Below are positions 16,287-25,455 of a DNA stretch of 64,000 nt, one piece after another (position 1 is the first letter of the stretch; every line of letters begins with the position of its first letter). The notes beneath the pieces are model-generated. The model did not search any database and was not told the origin of the DNA. It saw only the letters and a list, made by a program, of their open reading frames with translations. Origin of the DNA: Streptomyces rhizosphaerihabitans. GTDB taxonomy: Bacteria > Actinomycetota > Actinomycetes > Streptomycetales > Streptomycetaceae. The stretch covers positions 62,001 to 126,000 of the forward strand of contig NZ_JAODTZ010000005.1 of NCBI RefSeq assembly GCF_025399795.1, written 5' to 3'. Both the position numbers and the translations under genes were made by a program.

Positions 16287-17288
16287 ATGTCGACGGTATG
16301 TGGAGCACTGGTCTTTCGGTGGCGGTGTCCGGTGGCCGTGGGCTGGTTCACGGTGGCGGCCACGGGCGCCTACTACGTAGTAAGTGCCGTCGACGGGCCG
16401 TTGGTACTGGTTCCGATCGTGGTGTTGTACTTCATCGCGGCCCAGGGTGGTCTGCAGTCTGCCGTCGCGATGGCCGCGACAATGGCGATCGGCGTGGGTG
16501 CGGGCACCCTCACGACCAAGAGCGATGTCACCGGCAGGGCGGTGTTCATGCTCACGGGCTGGCTGGTCGCCGTAGTGGCCCTGGGTATCGTGCGGCGCGG
16601 TCGGGTCGCCTATGGGGAGGAGGAAACGCGGCTGCGGGCGGCCGAGGAGCGCCTGCGCATCGACCGGGAGCTGCACGATGTGGTCGGGCACAACATCTCG
16701 ATGATCAACGTGCAGGCGGGTGCCGCGCTGTACCGGTTGAAGAAGGACCCGGCTCAGGCCGAGGAGGCGCTCGGCGCGATCAAGGCCGGCAGCCGGGAGG
16801 CCCTGCGTGAGCTGCGGGCCACCCTCGGTGTGCTCCGTCAGGTCGACGAGGAGGCGCCCAGCGCGCCCGAGCCGGGGCTGGCCCGGGCAGAGGAACTGGT
16901 GGCGTCCGCCAGGCCAGCGGGGCTCACGGTGCGGATCGAGCGGAGCGGGGCTGAGCGTCCGCTGTCCGCCCCGGTCGACTTGGCCGTCTACCGGATCATG
17001 CAGGAGTCGCTGACCAACGCCGCCAAACACAGCGGCGCCGGACGGTTCATGATCCAACTCGCCTACCGGGACGGGGAGCTGACCCTGACCGTCGAGGACG
17101 ACGGCGGGGGCGCTCCAGCCTGCCCGGCCGGGTCCGTTGGCGGCAGCGGGATCGCCGGCATGACAGAGCGGGCGCGGGCACTGGGTGGCGAGCTGACCGC
17201 GGATCCTCGCCCAAAGGACGGATTCACGATGCGGGCCCGGCTGCCGTACGGGATCACAGGAGAGCCGACAGAACGGAGTGACCGATGA
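16287..17288 (+). CDS. NarL-type sensor histidine kinase, 5' end probably lost
   Basis: 333 residues. Hydrophobic segments at roughly 15-40, 45-62, 65-82 and 90-108. Then HisKA_3 with [18 protein letters not shown] (phospho-accepting His), [11 protein letters not shown], and an HATPase domain with [14 protein letters not shown] and [18 protein letters not shown]. Families of this type usually start 50-70 residues earlier with another membrane segment. Here a kinase fragment of opposite strand begins at the expected position, so the 5' end was probably removed by a deletion. It overlaps the regulator gene by four bases. Confidence 0.75.
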   Translation: MSTVCGALVFRWRCPVAVGWFTVAATGAYYVVSAVDGPLVLVPIVVLYFIAAQGGLQSAVAMAATMAIGVGAGTLTTKSDVTGRAVFMLTGWLVAVVALGIVRRGRVAYGEEETRLRAAEERLRIDRELHDVVGHNISMINVQAGAALYRLKKDPAQAEEALGAIKAGSREALRELRATLGVLRQVDEEAPSAPEPGLARAEELVASARPAGLTVRIERSGAERPLSAPVDLAVYRIMQESLTNAAKHSGAGRFMIQLAYRDGELTLTVEDDGGGAPACPAGSVGGSGIAGMTERARALGGELTADPRPKDGFTMRARLPYGITGEPTERSDR

Positions 17289-18130
17289 TCAGGGTCCTGC
17301 TGGCGGGTGACCAGCGGCTCGTCCGGGCCGGGTTCCGGTCGATCCTGGCGGACCAGGACGACATCGAGGTAGTCGGAGAGGCCGCGGACGGGCAGGCCGC
17401 GGTCTCGGCCTGCCGCGAGCTGCGGCCGGACGTGGTCCTAATGGACATCCGGATGCCGGGGATGGACGGTCTGGAAGCCTCCCGGGTGATCGCCGGGGAT
17501 GAGCGGTTGGGGTCGGTGAAGCTGGTCATCCTGACGACCTTCGATTTGGACGACTACGTGTACGGGGAGCTGCGCGGCGGGGCGACGGGCTTTCTGGTGA
17601 AGGACACGGGGCCGGAGGAACTGGTGCAGGCGGTACGGGTCGCCGCGCGGGGTGATGCCCTGATCAGCCCTTCGGTCACCCGGCGGCTGATCGCCGAGTT
17701 GGCAGGCCGGGTGCAGGGTCCGAGGCCGAATCCCCGGCTCGATGGTCTGACCGAACGGGAGCGCGAGGTCATGCGGTTGGTGGCCGCGGGGCACATGAAC
17801 GACGAGATCGCCGCACGGCTGGTGCTGTCACCGTCGACGGCGAAGACGCACGTCAGAAGGCTCCTGACCAGAGCCGGCTGCGGGGAGGACCAGGCGGAAG
17901 GTACAACCGTGGCCGGGGGTCGTGTCGAGTTCGAGGCGGCCGCCGTGACCCTCGGCAATGGTCGCGGCGATGGCGAGACCCAGGCCGCTGCCGCCGTGGA
18001 GGCGGGAGCGGGCCGGGTCGGCGCGGTAGAAGCGCTCGAAGACGAGCTCTGCGTCGACGGGTTCGAGGCCCGGCCCTTGGTCCGCCACCTCGATCACGCT
18101 GATCGGCGTGCGCTCCGGCAGGGCCGGTGA
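17285..18130 (+). pseudogene. NarL-type response regulator, 3' truncated
   Basis: The first about 195 residues are a normal NarL/FixJ regulator: receiver with [17 protein letters not shown], phospho-Asp in VVLMDIRMPG and the Lys of FLVKDT, and an HTH with LTEREREVMRLVAAG and VLSPSTAKTHV. After KTHVRR the family pattern stops near 17860 and the frame reads into antisense of the neighbouring kinase to 18130. The recognition helix is present but the final 20 or so native residues are gone. DNA binding is doubtful. Confidence 0.75.
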
Positions 18131-19390
18131 AGCGGTGAAGCGTCCGGGTCGGTCCGTGCCGCCGGCTCCGGGACCCGCCTCGGTCGTGCCGACGCGGACG
18201 TGGACGCGGGTGCCCGTTGGGGTGTGGATGCGGGCGTTGGAGAGCAGGTTCTCGAGAATCTGCCGCAACCGGTGCGGGTCGCCGACGGTTTCCGCGACGT
18301 CGAGTTGCTCGGCTCCGGTGGGATCAGCCGGGGTGTGCAGCGGGCCGAGGTCGACGGGGTGGGACGCGCTGTGGGCGACGGTCGCGGTGACGGCGTCCGC
18401 CGCCAGGGACAGCAGATCGACCTGTTCCCTCCGGTACGAGGGTTCCTTGTCCAGGGTGGTCAGCAGCTGGAGGTCGTCGACGAGTAGGCTCATGCGTTGC
18501 GCGTTCTGCGCGATGAACCGGTTGGCCTCCCGCAGTTCCCGCGCCGGGCGTCGCTCCGGACGCAGTGCGAGTTGGGCGTAGCCCTGGATGACGGTGAGCG
18601 GGGTGCGCAGTTCGTGCCCCGCGTCGGCGACGAACCGACGCAGCCGGGCCTCGGACGCCTCACGGGCCAGCAGCGCCTTCTGGAGGCGGTCGAGCATGGA
18701 GTTCAGAACCCGGCCGAGGCGTCCGATCTCGGTGCGCGGATCGGTGTCGGGCAACCGCAGGTTGAGCCGGCCCGCGGTGATTTCCTGGGCGATGCCTTCC
18801 ATCCTGGTCAGGGGCAACAGGCCCAGCCGGACCACCCACCGGCCCAGGGCGACCAGGGCGACGATCGTGACGGCGAGCAGGACCGCGTTCAGCCACAGGA
18901 TCTTCGAGGCGGCGCCGTCGACGGTGTCTAGCGGCAGGGTGACCACCGCATTCATGCCCCCGGGGCCGGGGTTGAGCATCACTCGCCAGCGGCCGTCACC
19001 GCTGGTGGCAGGCAGGGTTTCCGGATGCCCGTCCCGCAGACCGAGGTCCTGCGCGTCGTCGGTCAACCGGGGCCCTGGCTTCGTTTCGGAGCCCAGCGAG
19101 CCGTTCAGGAGGCGCCCGGAGGCGTCGTAGAAGTAGACGTGGAAGTCCGAGGGCAGTATGTCCGGTTGTTCCCCCGGCGTCGGCAGGGTCCCGTCGAGAG
19201 CGTCGTGGAAGGCCGGCGCCGGCGGGTGGAACTCGACGAGTTGCTCGTCGACGCGGTCGAGCAGCCAGGAGCGCATCACCACGTAGCCGAGGGCCTGGGA
19301 GGCCAGGACGGCTGCGGTGGCGAGGACGGTGACGCCGAGGACGAGGCGTCGTCTCATTGATCCGGACGGCCGGGGCAGGAAGCGGGTCAC
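17828..19390 (-). CDS. Sensor histidine kinase, HAMP-HisKA (TrcS-like)
   Basis: 520 residues from a GTG overlapping the regulator stop (GTGA). N-terminal membrane helix (about 13-38), an extracytoplasmic domain, a second helix (about 165-185), HAMP (to about 240), HisKA with FVADAGHELRTPLTVIQGYA, N-box ILENLLSNARIHTP, and G-boxes VADQGPGLEP and HGGSGLGLAIA. The last residues overlap the truncated NarL-type regulator, so the native terminus may have been altered by a few residues. Partner of the regulator at 19387-20130. Ligand unknown. Confidence 0.88.
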   Translation of the reverse strand: MTRFLPRPSGSMRRRLVLGVTVLATAAVLASQALGYVVMRSWLLDRVDEQLVEFHPPAPAFHDALDGTLPTPGEQPDILPSDFHVYFYDASGRLLNGSLGSETKPGPRLTDDAQDLGLRDGHPETLPATSGDGRWRVMLNPGPGGMNAVVTLPLDTVDGAASKILWLNAVLLAVTIVALVALGRWVVRLGLLPLTRMEGIAQEITAGRLNLRLPDTDPRTEIGRLGRVLNSMLDRLQKALLAREASEARLRRFVADAGHELRTPLTVIQGYAQLALRPERRPARELREANRFIAQNAQRMSLLVDDLQLLTTLDKEPSYRREQVDLLSLAADAVTATVAHSASHPVDLGPLHTPADPTGAEQLDVAETVGDPHRLRQILENLLSNARIHTPTGTRVHVRVGTTEAGPGAGGTDRPGRFTASPALPERTPISVIEVADQGPGLEPVDAELVFERFYRADPARSRLHGGSGLGLAIAATIAEGHGGRLELDTTPGHGCTFRLVLPAAGSGQEPSDVRLRRRR

Positions 19391-20130
19391 TGCTCCGGCG
19401 TCCCTCCGTGGTCGCGGGAGAGTCGGAGGCTGTAGCCGACCCCCCGCACTGTCTGGATGAGCGGCGGATCGAAACGGTCGATCTTCTTGCGCAGGTAGCG
19501 GACGTACGTCTCGATGATCCGGACGTCGCCTGCGAAGTCGTAGCTCCAGACGTGGTCGAGGATCTGGATCTTGCTCACCACCTGTCCGGCGTTCGCCAGA
19601 AGGTAGGCCAGGAGCTTGAACTCGGTGGGTGACAGCGCGATGTACTCCCCCGAGCGGTGCACCTCGTGGGCGCCCTCGTCGAGTTCCAGGTCGGCGTAGC
19701 TCAGGACGCTCGGCATCACCCGCGCCGTGATGGCCGGAGCCGTTCGGCGCAGGATGGCTTCGATTCGCAGCAGGACCTCCTCGATGTTGAACGGTTTGGA
19801 GACGTAGTCGTCTCCGCCCGCGCGCAGGCCGTTGACGCGGTCGTGGGTGCCGGTGCGGGCGGTGAGGAACAGGATCGGACAGTCGTTCCCCGCCGCCCGC
19901 AGCCTGCGGGTCACCTCAAAGCCGTCCAGGTCGGGCAGCATCACGTCGAGCAGCACCAGGTGCGGTTCCAGGCGTTCGACCTCCAGGAGGGCCGACTGTC
20001 CGGTGTCGGTGCTGCTCACCTCGTATCCGGTCAGCCGAAGCGTCGCCTCCAGCAGGGTACGGATGCTGGGCTCGTCCTCGACCACGAGGAGCCGATGTCC
20101 CGGCCTCGCTGCTGGGGGCCTGTCGGTCAT
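19387..20130 (-). CDS. OmpR/PhoB-type response regulator (TrcR-like)
   Basis: 247 residues. Receiver: LLVVEDEPSIRTLLEATL, phospho-Asp in LVLLDVMLPDLDG, FLTARTG, and Lys in YVSKPFN. Winged-helix domain: LSPTEFKLLAYLLANAG, ILDHVWSYDF, YVRYLRKKID and TVRGVGYSLR. It is followed by its kinase with four-base overlap and sits just downstream of the two glycosyltransferase genes, which it may control. ATG at 20130 gives the normal length. Confidence 0.9.
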   Translation of the reverse strand: MTDRPPAARPGHRLLVVEDEPSIRTLLEATLRLTGYEVSSTDTGQSALLEVERLEPHLVLLDVMLPDLDGFEVTRRLRAAGNDCPILFLTARTGTHDRVNGLRAGGDDYVSKPFNIEEVLLRIEAILRRTAPAITARVMPSVLSYADLELDEGAHEVHRSGEYIALSPTEFKLLAYLLANAGQVVSKIQILDHVWSYDFAGDVRIIETYVRYLRKKIDRFDPPLIQTVRGVGYSLRLSRDHGGTPEQ

Positions 20131-20180
20131 GACGTCTGCTGATCCGTTCTGCCGTCTGGCGGCGCTTGCTCCGGCCCGGG

Positions 20181-22379
20181 TTACTTGGCGGCGCAGTCGT
20201 AGAGCACGCTGGCTCCCCCGAATCCCATCACACCTCCGCTGTCCGACTCGGAGGACGTGCCGCCGTAGGACGACGCCGGCACCTTCGTGCAGTTGTCGGC
20301 GATCCAGTCGGAGCGCTGCTTGGCGTATCCGCCGGACATGCCGCCCGGCCCGCCGCCGTTGGTGCCGGAACCCAGGATGTAGCGCAGTTCGCCGTTCTTG
20401 GCCCACTCCTTCAGCTGGGCCACCGACGGCGCGTTGTCGCTGTTCGTGAAGCCGCCCATGCCGATGACGTTCTCGTCGCTGCCCAGGATGAAGGGGCTGG
20501 CGGACAGGGCGCCACCCTCGACGGCGAGCTTGATGCGTGCGTCGGGTGCGTGCTTGACGGCGTACTGGAGGATCTTGCGCTGGTCAGCGGTGAGTTCCCC
20601 CCTGCCGCCGGGACCGCCCGGGGCACCTCCCGAGCCGGCACCAGGCATGCCGCCCGCTCCCGCCGTGGGCATGCCGGAAGGCATCCCGGACGGCATGCCG
20701 CCGGACGAGGGTGCACCGGATCCGCTCGAGGACCCGCCGGCGCCGGGGAGGCCCGGCATGTTCGACGGCATCCCGGACGGCATGCCCGACGGCATGCCTC
20801 CGCCGTTCCGACCTTGCCGGGGCATGCCGCCGCCTCCGCCGAAGCCCATCGTCGTCGGACCGGCCGTCGGGTTGGAGCCGCCCATGCTGGTGGAACCGGG
20901 CACGCTCACCGCCCAGGCTCCGGGAGCCACCAGGACCGACGCCACCGCCGCGCCCACGGCAACCGTCAGCAACCGGGCGTTCCGTCGTGCCAGCACCAGC
21001 AGGACGACGGCGGCACAGCCCACGAGCAGCACCGGCCACACCAGCCAGCCGTTCCAGTCGGGTACACGACGGACCAGCACCACCGCCCAGACCACGCTCA
21101 CCACGACCCCGGCCGCACCGGCCAGTGGAGCCCAGCGGAAGCCCGCACGGTGCACACGGACCAGGCCGGCCGTCAGCCCGCCGCACAAGGCGGCGATGGC
21201 CGGGGCGAGCTGGGTGGTGTAGTAGGGGTGGAAGATGCCCTTCTGAGTCGAGTACACGGCCGCGCAGACCACCAGCCAGGTTCCCCACAGCAGCCAGCCG
21301 GAGGCCGGCAGCAGGGCCGAGGCCGGCAGCTTCCCGCGGCGGTGCAGCACCGCCACGACGACCGCGACGGCCAGAGCCAGCCCGCAGAGGGGCAGCAGCC
21401 AGCTGATCTGACCGCCCACCTGCGTGTCGAACATCCGGGTCAGGCCGGACTCGCCGCCGAACCCGCCGGCGAACCCGCCGCCGCCTCCGCCACCCATTCC
21501 CTGGGGTGCTCCGTCACTGGAGCCGAAGACCCGCCCGAGTCCGTTGTAGCCGATCACGAGGTCCCAGGCCGAGCCGTCCGTGCTGCCTCCGATGTAGGGG
21601 CGGTCGCCCGGCCACAGGGCGACCATGGCGACCCACCACAGGGAGGACGCCGCCAGGATGGCTCCCGCGCCCAGCAGACGCCCCACTCGCGGAATCCAGG
21701 GGCCGCTTGCTCCCACGAGCCAGGCGAGAGCGAACGCGGGGATGACCATCCAGGCGGCGAGCATTTTGGTGAGGAATCCACACCCGATCAGGAAGCCGCT
21801 CGCGCACAGCCACCAGGTCGCGGACCTGCCCTCGGCCTGCAGCGCGCGGGTGAGCGCGTACGCCGCCGACACCAGCAGCAGGACCAGCAGCGTGTCCGGG
21901 TTGTTGTCCCGGTTGATGGCCACGGTGATGGGCGTGAGCGTGAGCACCAGGGCGGCGACCAGCGCCGCGCCCTCACCCGCCCAGCGGCGCACGGTGCGGT
22001 GCAGCACCAGCACCGCGGCCACTCCTTCGAGCATCTGCGGCAGGATCAGAGCCCACCCGTGCAGCCCGAAGATCTTGCTGCTGATCACCTGGGGCCACAG
22101 CGCGGCCGGCGGCTTGTCGACCGTGACCACGCCGACCGGGTCGAAGGAGCCGAAAAGGAAGTTCGTCCAGCTCTTCCCCATCGACTTCACGGCCGCCGAG
22201 TAGTAACTGTTGCCCCAGCCCAGGGAACCCAGTGCCCATCCGTACAGGATCGCCGCGAGCACCATGACGGCTCCGAGTGCCGCGGGTGCCGCCCAGGTGG
22301 GCAGCGAGCGGACGGACGTACGCCTCCCGGCGTGCTCCGAAGCCGCTGGTACAGACGTGATGTGCGCGTAGTTGCTCAT
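20181..22379 (-). CDS. ArnT/YkcB-like membrane glycosyltransferase
   Basis: 732 residues with about a dozen membrane segments. The PMT_2-type N-terminus has YYSAAVKSMGKSWTNFLFG, then VDKPPAALWPQVIS and INRDNNPDTLL, the acidic loops of lipid-phosphate-sugar-dependent transferases. The extracytoplasmic C-terminal part has a low-complexity insert of Gly-Met-Pro repeats (GGMPSGMPSGMP, several runs between about residues 515 and 600), then a soluble YkcB-type domain with ADQRKILQYAVKHAPDARI and ending VLYDCAAK. Predicted to move a sugar from a polyprenyl-phosphate carrier to a cell-envelope acceptor. It forms an operon with the GT2-GtrA gene 17 bp upstream. Confidence 0.85.
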   Translation of the reverse strand: MSNYAHITSVPAASEHAGRRTSVRSLPTWAAPAALGAVMVLAAILYGWALGSLGWGNSYYSAAVKSMGKSWTNFLFGSFDPVGVVTVDKPPAALWPQVISSKIFGLHGWALILPQMLEGVAAVLVLHRTVRRWAGEGAALVAALVLTLTPITVAINRDNNPDTLLVLLLVSAAYALTRALQAEGRSATWWLCASGFLIGCGFLTKMLAAWMVIPAFALAWLVGASGPWIPRVGRLLGAGAILAASSLWWVAMVALWPGDRPYIGGSTDGSAWDLVIGYNGLGRVFGSSDGAPQGMGGGGGGGFAGGFGGESGLTRMFDTQVGGQISWLLPLCGLALAVAVVVAVLHRRGKLPASALLPASGWLLWGTWLVVCAAVYSTQKGIFHPYYTTQLAPAIAALCGGLTAGLVRVHRAGFRWAPLAGAAGVVVSVVWAVVLVRRVPDWNGWLVWPVLLVGCAAVVLLVLARRNARLLTVAVGAAVASVLVAPGAWAVSVPGSTSMGGSNPTAGPTTMGFGGGGGMPRQGRNGGGMPSGMPSGMPSNMPGLPGAGGSSSGSGAPSSGGMPSGMPSGMPTAGAGGMPGAGSGGAPGGPGGRGELTADQRKILQYAVKHAPDARIKLAVEGGALSASPFILGSDENVIGMGGFTNSDNAPSVAQLKEWAKNGELRYILGSGTNGGGPGGMSGGYAKQRSDWIADNCTKVPASSYGGTSSESDSGGVMGFGGASVLYDCAAK

Positions 22380-22396
22380 GTCTCGTTTCGCTCTCG

Positions 22397-23686
22397 TCAA
22401 CTGGTACGGCTGCGGGGGCCGGCGAAGACGGCCAGCCGCAGGGTGGCGAAGCGCACGCCGGTGACCGCGACGGACGCCGCGGCGAGGACCGCGGTCTCGG
22501 CGGCCGGTGAGGCGCCGGGATCGAGCCACTTGAACCACAGCACCGCCCCGGAGGTGACCAGGTAGCCGAGAACGAACAGCCCTCCAGCACCGAGGTGGGC
22601 GCGGGCGGGCGCGGTGGAGGAGTGCCGGAAGGTGAGGCGCCGGTTCGCCTCGGTGTTGAGGACGGTGAGGACGAACAGCGAGACCAGGTTGGCGACGGCG
22701 GGAGTCCACCAGCCGCGTGCCAGCCAGTACAGCAGCGCCTGCCCGACCGTGGAGACGACGCCGATCGCGATGAAGCAGCCGACCTCCCACGACAGCACGC
22801 CGCGTCCCGTGGCGGGTGCGAGGATGGCGTCGGGGTGCTCGGCGGATGGTGCGGGGCGCGGTCGGATGTCGACGCGGGCGCCGCCGGAAGCCTTGAGGCG
22901 CGCCATGCGCCACAGGCCCCGCAGGTCGTCCGTGGCGGTGCTCACCACGTCCACCCGGGTGTCGACGTCCTCGACCCAGTCGACCGGCACCTCGTGGACG
23001 CGCAGTCCGTTGTGCTCGGCGAGCAGGAGCAGCTCGGTGTCGAAGAACCACGCGTCGTCGCGGGTCACCTTCAGCAGGGGCCGGAGCACCTCCGTACGGG
23101 CCGCCTTGAATCCGCACTGGGCGTCGCTGAAGCGGACTCCGTGGGTGAGCCGGATGATGCCGTTGTAGCAGCGGGAGACGAACTCGCGGCGCGGCCCGCG
23201 CACTGTACGCGCGCCGGGTGCCAGCCGGGAGCCGATCGCGAGGTCGGAGTGGCCGCTGGCCAGCGGGGCGACCAGCGGGAGCAGCCCGTCGAGGCCGGTG
23301 GACAGGTCGACGTCCATGTACGCCACGATGTCCGCGTCACTGGCGCCCCAGACGGTGCGCAGGGCCAGCCCGCGCCCCTTCCGGTCCAGGTGGACGACGC
23401 CTACCCCGGGCAGTTCGTCGGCGAGGCGGCGGGCGGTGGCGAGGGTGTCGTCGGTGCTGGCGTTGTCGGCGACCGTGATCCGCCAGGGGAAGGGGAACCC
23501 CTCGGACAGCCGCGCGTGGAGGGTGCGCAGGCACCCGGGGAGGGCGCGTTCCTCGTTGTAGACCGGTACGACGATGTCCACCGTAGCGGTGCCGGCGTCC
23601 GGGAGAAGGACCCGGTCGACGGGCTGGAATGAGGCCGGCCGCTCCGTACGGGCTGCGATTTCGGCAAGGTGGGGGGTGGGAGTCAT
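22397..23686 (-). CDS. GT2 polyprenyl-phosphate glycosyltransferase fused to GtrA
   Basis: 429 residues from ATG 23686, preceded by GAGGAAGCC. N-terminal GT2 domain: VDIVVPVYNEERALPGCLR, ITVADNASTDDT, VAYMDVDLSTG (DxD), SDLAIGSRL, QCGFKA and DDAWFFDTELLLLAE. C-terminal GtrA-like membrane domain with about four helices (WEVGCFIAIGVVSTVGQALLY onward) and NRRLTFRHSS. Expected to charge polyprenyl phosphate with a sugar and flip it, supplying the ArnT/YkcB-like enzyme downstream. Confidence 0.88.
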   Translation of the reverse strand: MTPTPHLAEIAARTERPASFQPVDRVLLPDAGTATVDIVVPVYNEERALPGCLRTLHARLSEGFPFPWRITVADNASTDDTLATARRLADELPGVGVVHLDRKGRGLALRTVWGASDADIVAYMDVDLSTGLDGLLPLVAPLASGHSDLAIGSRLAPGARTVRGPRREFVSRCYNGIIRLTHGVRFSDAQCGFKAARTEVLRPLLKVTRDDAWFFDTELLLLAEHNGLRVHEVPVDWVEDVDTRVDVVSTATDDLRGLWRMARLKASGGARVDIRPRPAPSAEHPDAILAPATGRGVLSWEVGCFIAIGVVSTVGQALLYWLARGWWTPAVANLVSLFVLTVLNTEANRRLTFRHSSTAPARAHLGAGGLFVLGYLVTSGAVLWFKWLDPGASPAAETAVLAAASVAVTGVRFATLRLAVFAGPRSRTS

Positions 23687-23816
23687 GGCTTCCTCAGGCA
23701 TGAGGGGACGGCAGACTGCGGCTCACAGGCCCTGATCCAGGGCTGCGGCCTCACTGTCGCCGCCCCGCCTGTGGGAGCGGGGGGAGGACGCCGAGAACTG
23801 ACAGAGAGTCAGATCA

Positions 23817-24774
23817 GTGGCCGAAACCCGCGCCGATCTCAAGCCGCTGCTCTTCGGTAGCTCGATCTCCGTCGGCGGTTCACTGACTACGACGACCGAG
23901 GTGGGGAACTTCCCCGGCCTCCCCGAGGGAGTGGACGGCCCCGTCCTCATGGACGACATGCGGGCCCAGGCGTAGAAGTTCGGCGCCGAGATGCTGGACG
24001 ACGATGTCGTCGAGGTCGATCTGACCGGCCCCGTCAAGACCGTCACCGACAGCGCGGGCACGGTGCACCGGGCGAAGACCGTGATCATCGCGACCGGCTC
24101 CGGCTCCCGCAAGCTCGGCCTGCCCAAGGAGGACACCCTCTCCGGGCGCGGCGTGTCCTGGTGCGCGACCTGCGACGGCTTCTTCTCCGCGACCGCGACA
24201 TCGTGGTCGTCGGCGGCGGCGACACCGCCATGGAAGAGGCCACCTGCCTCACCCTCCCCCAAGCTCTCGGCTTCACTCGAGCAGGGGGTGCCCCCTTGCC
24301 CGCTCGGTCACCGTCGTACACCGCCGCTCCACCCTGCGCGCCTCGCAGGTCAAGCAGAACCGGGCCTTCTCCGACGACAAGATCTCCTTCGCGTTCGACA
24401 GTGAGGTCGCCGAACTTCACGAGGAGAACGGCATGTTGAGCGGCATCACCCTGCGCGACACGTTCACCGGCGACCTCCGCACAGTGGAGGCGACCGGGCT
24501 GTTCATCGCGATCGGGCACGCCCCGCGCACCGAACTGTTCGCCAGACAGCTGGAGTTGGATGCGGAGGGCTGCCTGAAGGTGGACTCGCCCTCGACGCGT
24601 ACGAACATTCCCGGCGTCTTCGGCGCGGGCGACATCGTCGACCACACCTACCGCCAGGCCATCACCGCCGCCGGCTCCGGATGCGCCGCAGCGCTGGACG
24701 CCGAGCGCTACCTCGCAACGCTCGCGGACACGGAGAAGCCCACCGATCGCGCCTCGGCCTGCGCGGCCGCCTGA
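23817..24774 (+). pseudogene. trxB: Thioredoxin reductase pseudogene
   Basis: A recognisable TrxB frame from GTG 23817: ADLKPLLFGSSISVGGSLTT, NFPGLPEGVDGP, an in-frame TAG after MDDMRAQA, VDLTGPVKTV, ATGSGSRKLGLP and the redox motif CATCDGFF. It then shifts frame to DIVVVGGGDTAMEEAT and, after a short insertion at 24248-24296, shifts again to SVTVVHRRSTLRASQV, ending FGAGDIVDHTYRQAITAAGSG. The N-terminal FAD motif is missing. At least one stop, two frame changes and a 5' truncation make it dead. Confidence 0.88.
24248..24296. repeat. REP-like palindromic insertion inside trxB pseudogene
   Basis: About 48 bp between the codons for EEATCLT and RSVTVVHRR that has no counterpart in thioredoxin reductases: CTCCCCCAAGCTCTCGGC, then TTCACTCGAGCAGGGGG, folding back on itself. 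I recall very similar short palindromes dispersed in Streptomyces genomes. Its length shifts the reading frame. Confidence 0.6.
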
Positions 24775-24847
24775 CCACACCAGTGACCTGCTACAAGACC
24801 ACCAGCTGCAAGTTCAAGAAGGGCAGGGCCTGAGCTCGGGAGCGCCT

Positions 24848-25385
24848 GTGCCGATCAGCCATACGGAAATGGCGGGCCGCCTGCTGAGCGCCGACCCCCG
24901 CCGTGCCGCCGCCCACTTTAGAACCGTCTTCGCCGACGGCGAAACCGGCTCCCTGCTGTACGTCTCACGCGACCGATGGATCATCGACACCGACCACGGC
25001 GGCCGCACCGTACACACCCCACAGGAGACCCGGCACGAAGACACCGACGGAACCGAACACACGGTCCCGGCCCGAACTCCCCCAGCTTCACCTCCCCCAT
25101 CGCCCTCCTGCTGCCCCGCTACCGCGCCATCCACGGCCGCCCGGGCGACGACTGGACCATCGACGACCGCGAACCCATCCGCACGGACCCGGACGGCGAC
25201 CTGCTGCACGTCGGCTTCCGCGCATGGAGGACCCCGGGGTTCACCGCGACGCCCTGGTGCACCCGACCTCGTACTGCATCACGTCCTTCATCACCCCCGT
25301 CGGCACCGCGGAACTCCTCGGCCTCCGCTTCGAACTCAGCAAGCCGGAGACCGAACTGGCCCCCGCCCTGCTCGGCAGTTCGTGA
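24848..25385 (+). pseudogene. Frameshifted gene of unknown family
   Basis: Three successive frames hold consecutive protein-like pieces: MAGRLLSADPRRAAAHFRTV with LLYVSRDRWIIDTDHGGR; then PIALLLPRYRAIHGRPGDDW and DLLHVGFRAWRTPGF; then HPTSYCITSFITPVGTAELL, ending LAPALLGSS at 25385. Joined, they give about 175 residues. Two frame changes are needed. No family recognised. Confidence 0.4.
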
Positions 25386-25455
25386 CCTGCCCGTCGCAGA
25401 TGCACCCGCGACGAACCCCCACAGGAGCAGCCCACCCGCACTAAGATCCCGGTCC

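Noticed and set aside
16297..17057. Minus-strand open frame across the NarL-type kinase gene
   Set aside because: Only its 3' end (16026-16270) is a real kinase fragment; the remainder is antisense to the plus-strand kinase.
20630..20830. GCATGCC-rich periodic sequence resembling a repeat array or CRISPR
   Set aside because: It encodes the in-frame Gly-Met-Pro repeats of the glycosyltransferase. No spacers and no cas genes.
20166..22565. Plus-strand open frame of nearly 800 codons
   Set aside because: Antisense shadow of the ArnT/YkcB-like gene. Composition is Arg/Gly/His-rich with no domain pattern, caused by GC-rich third positions.
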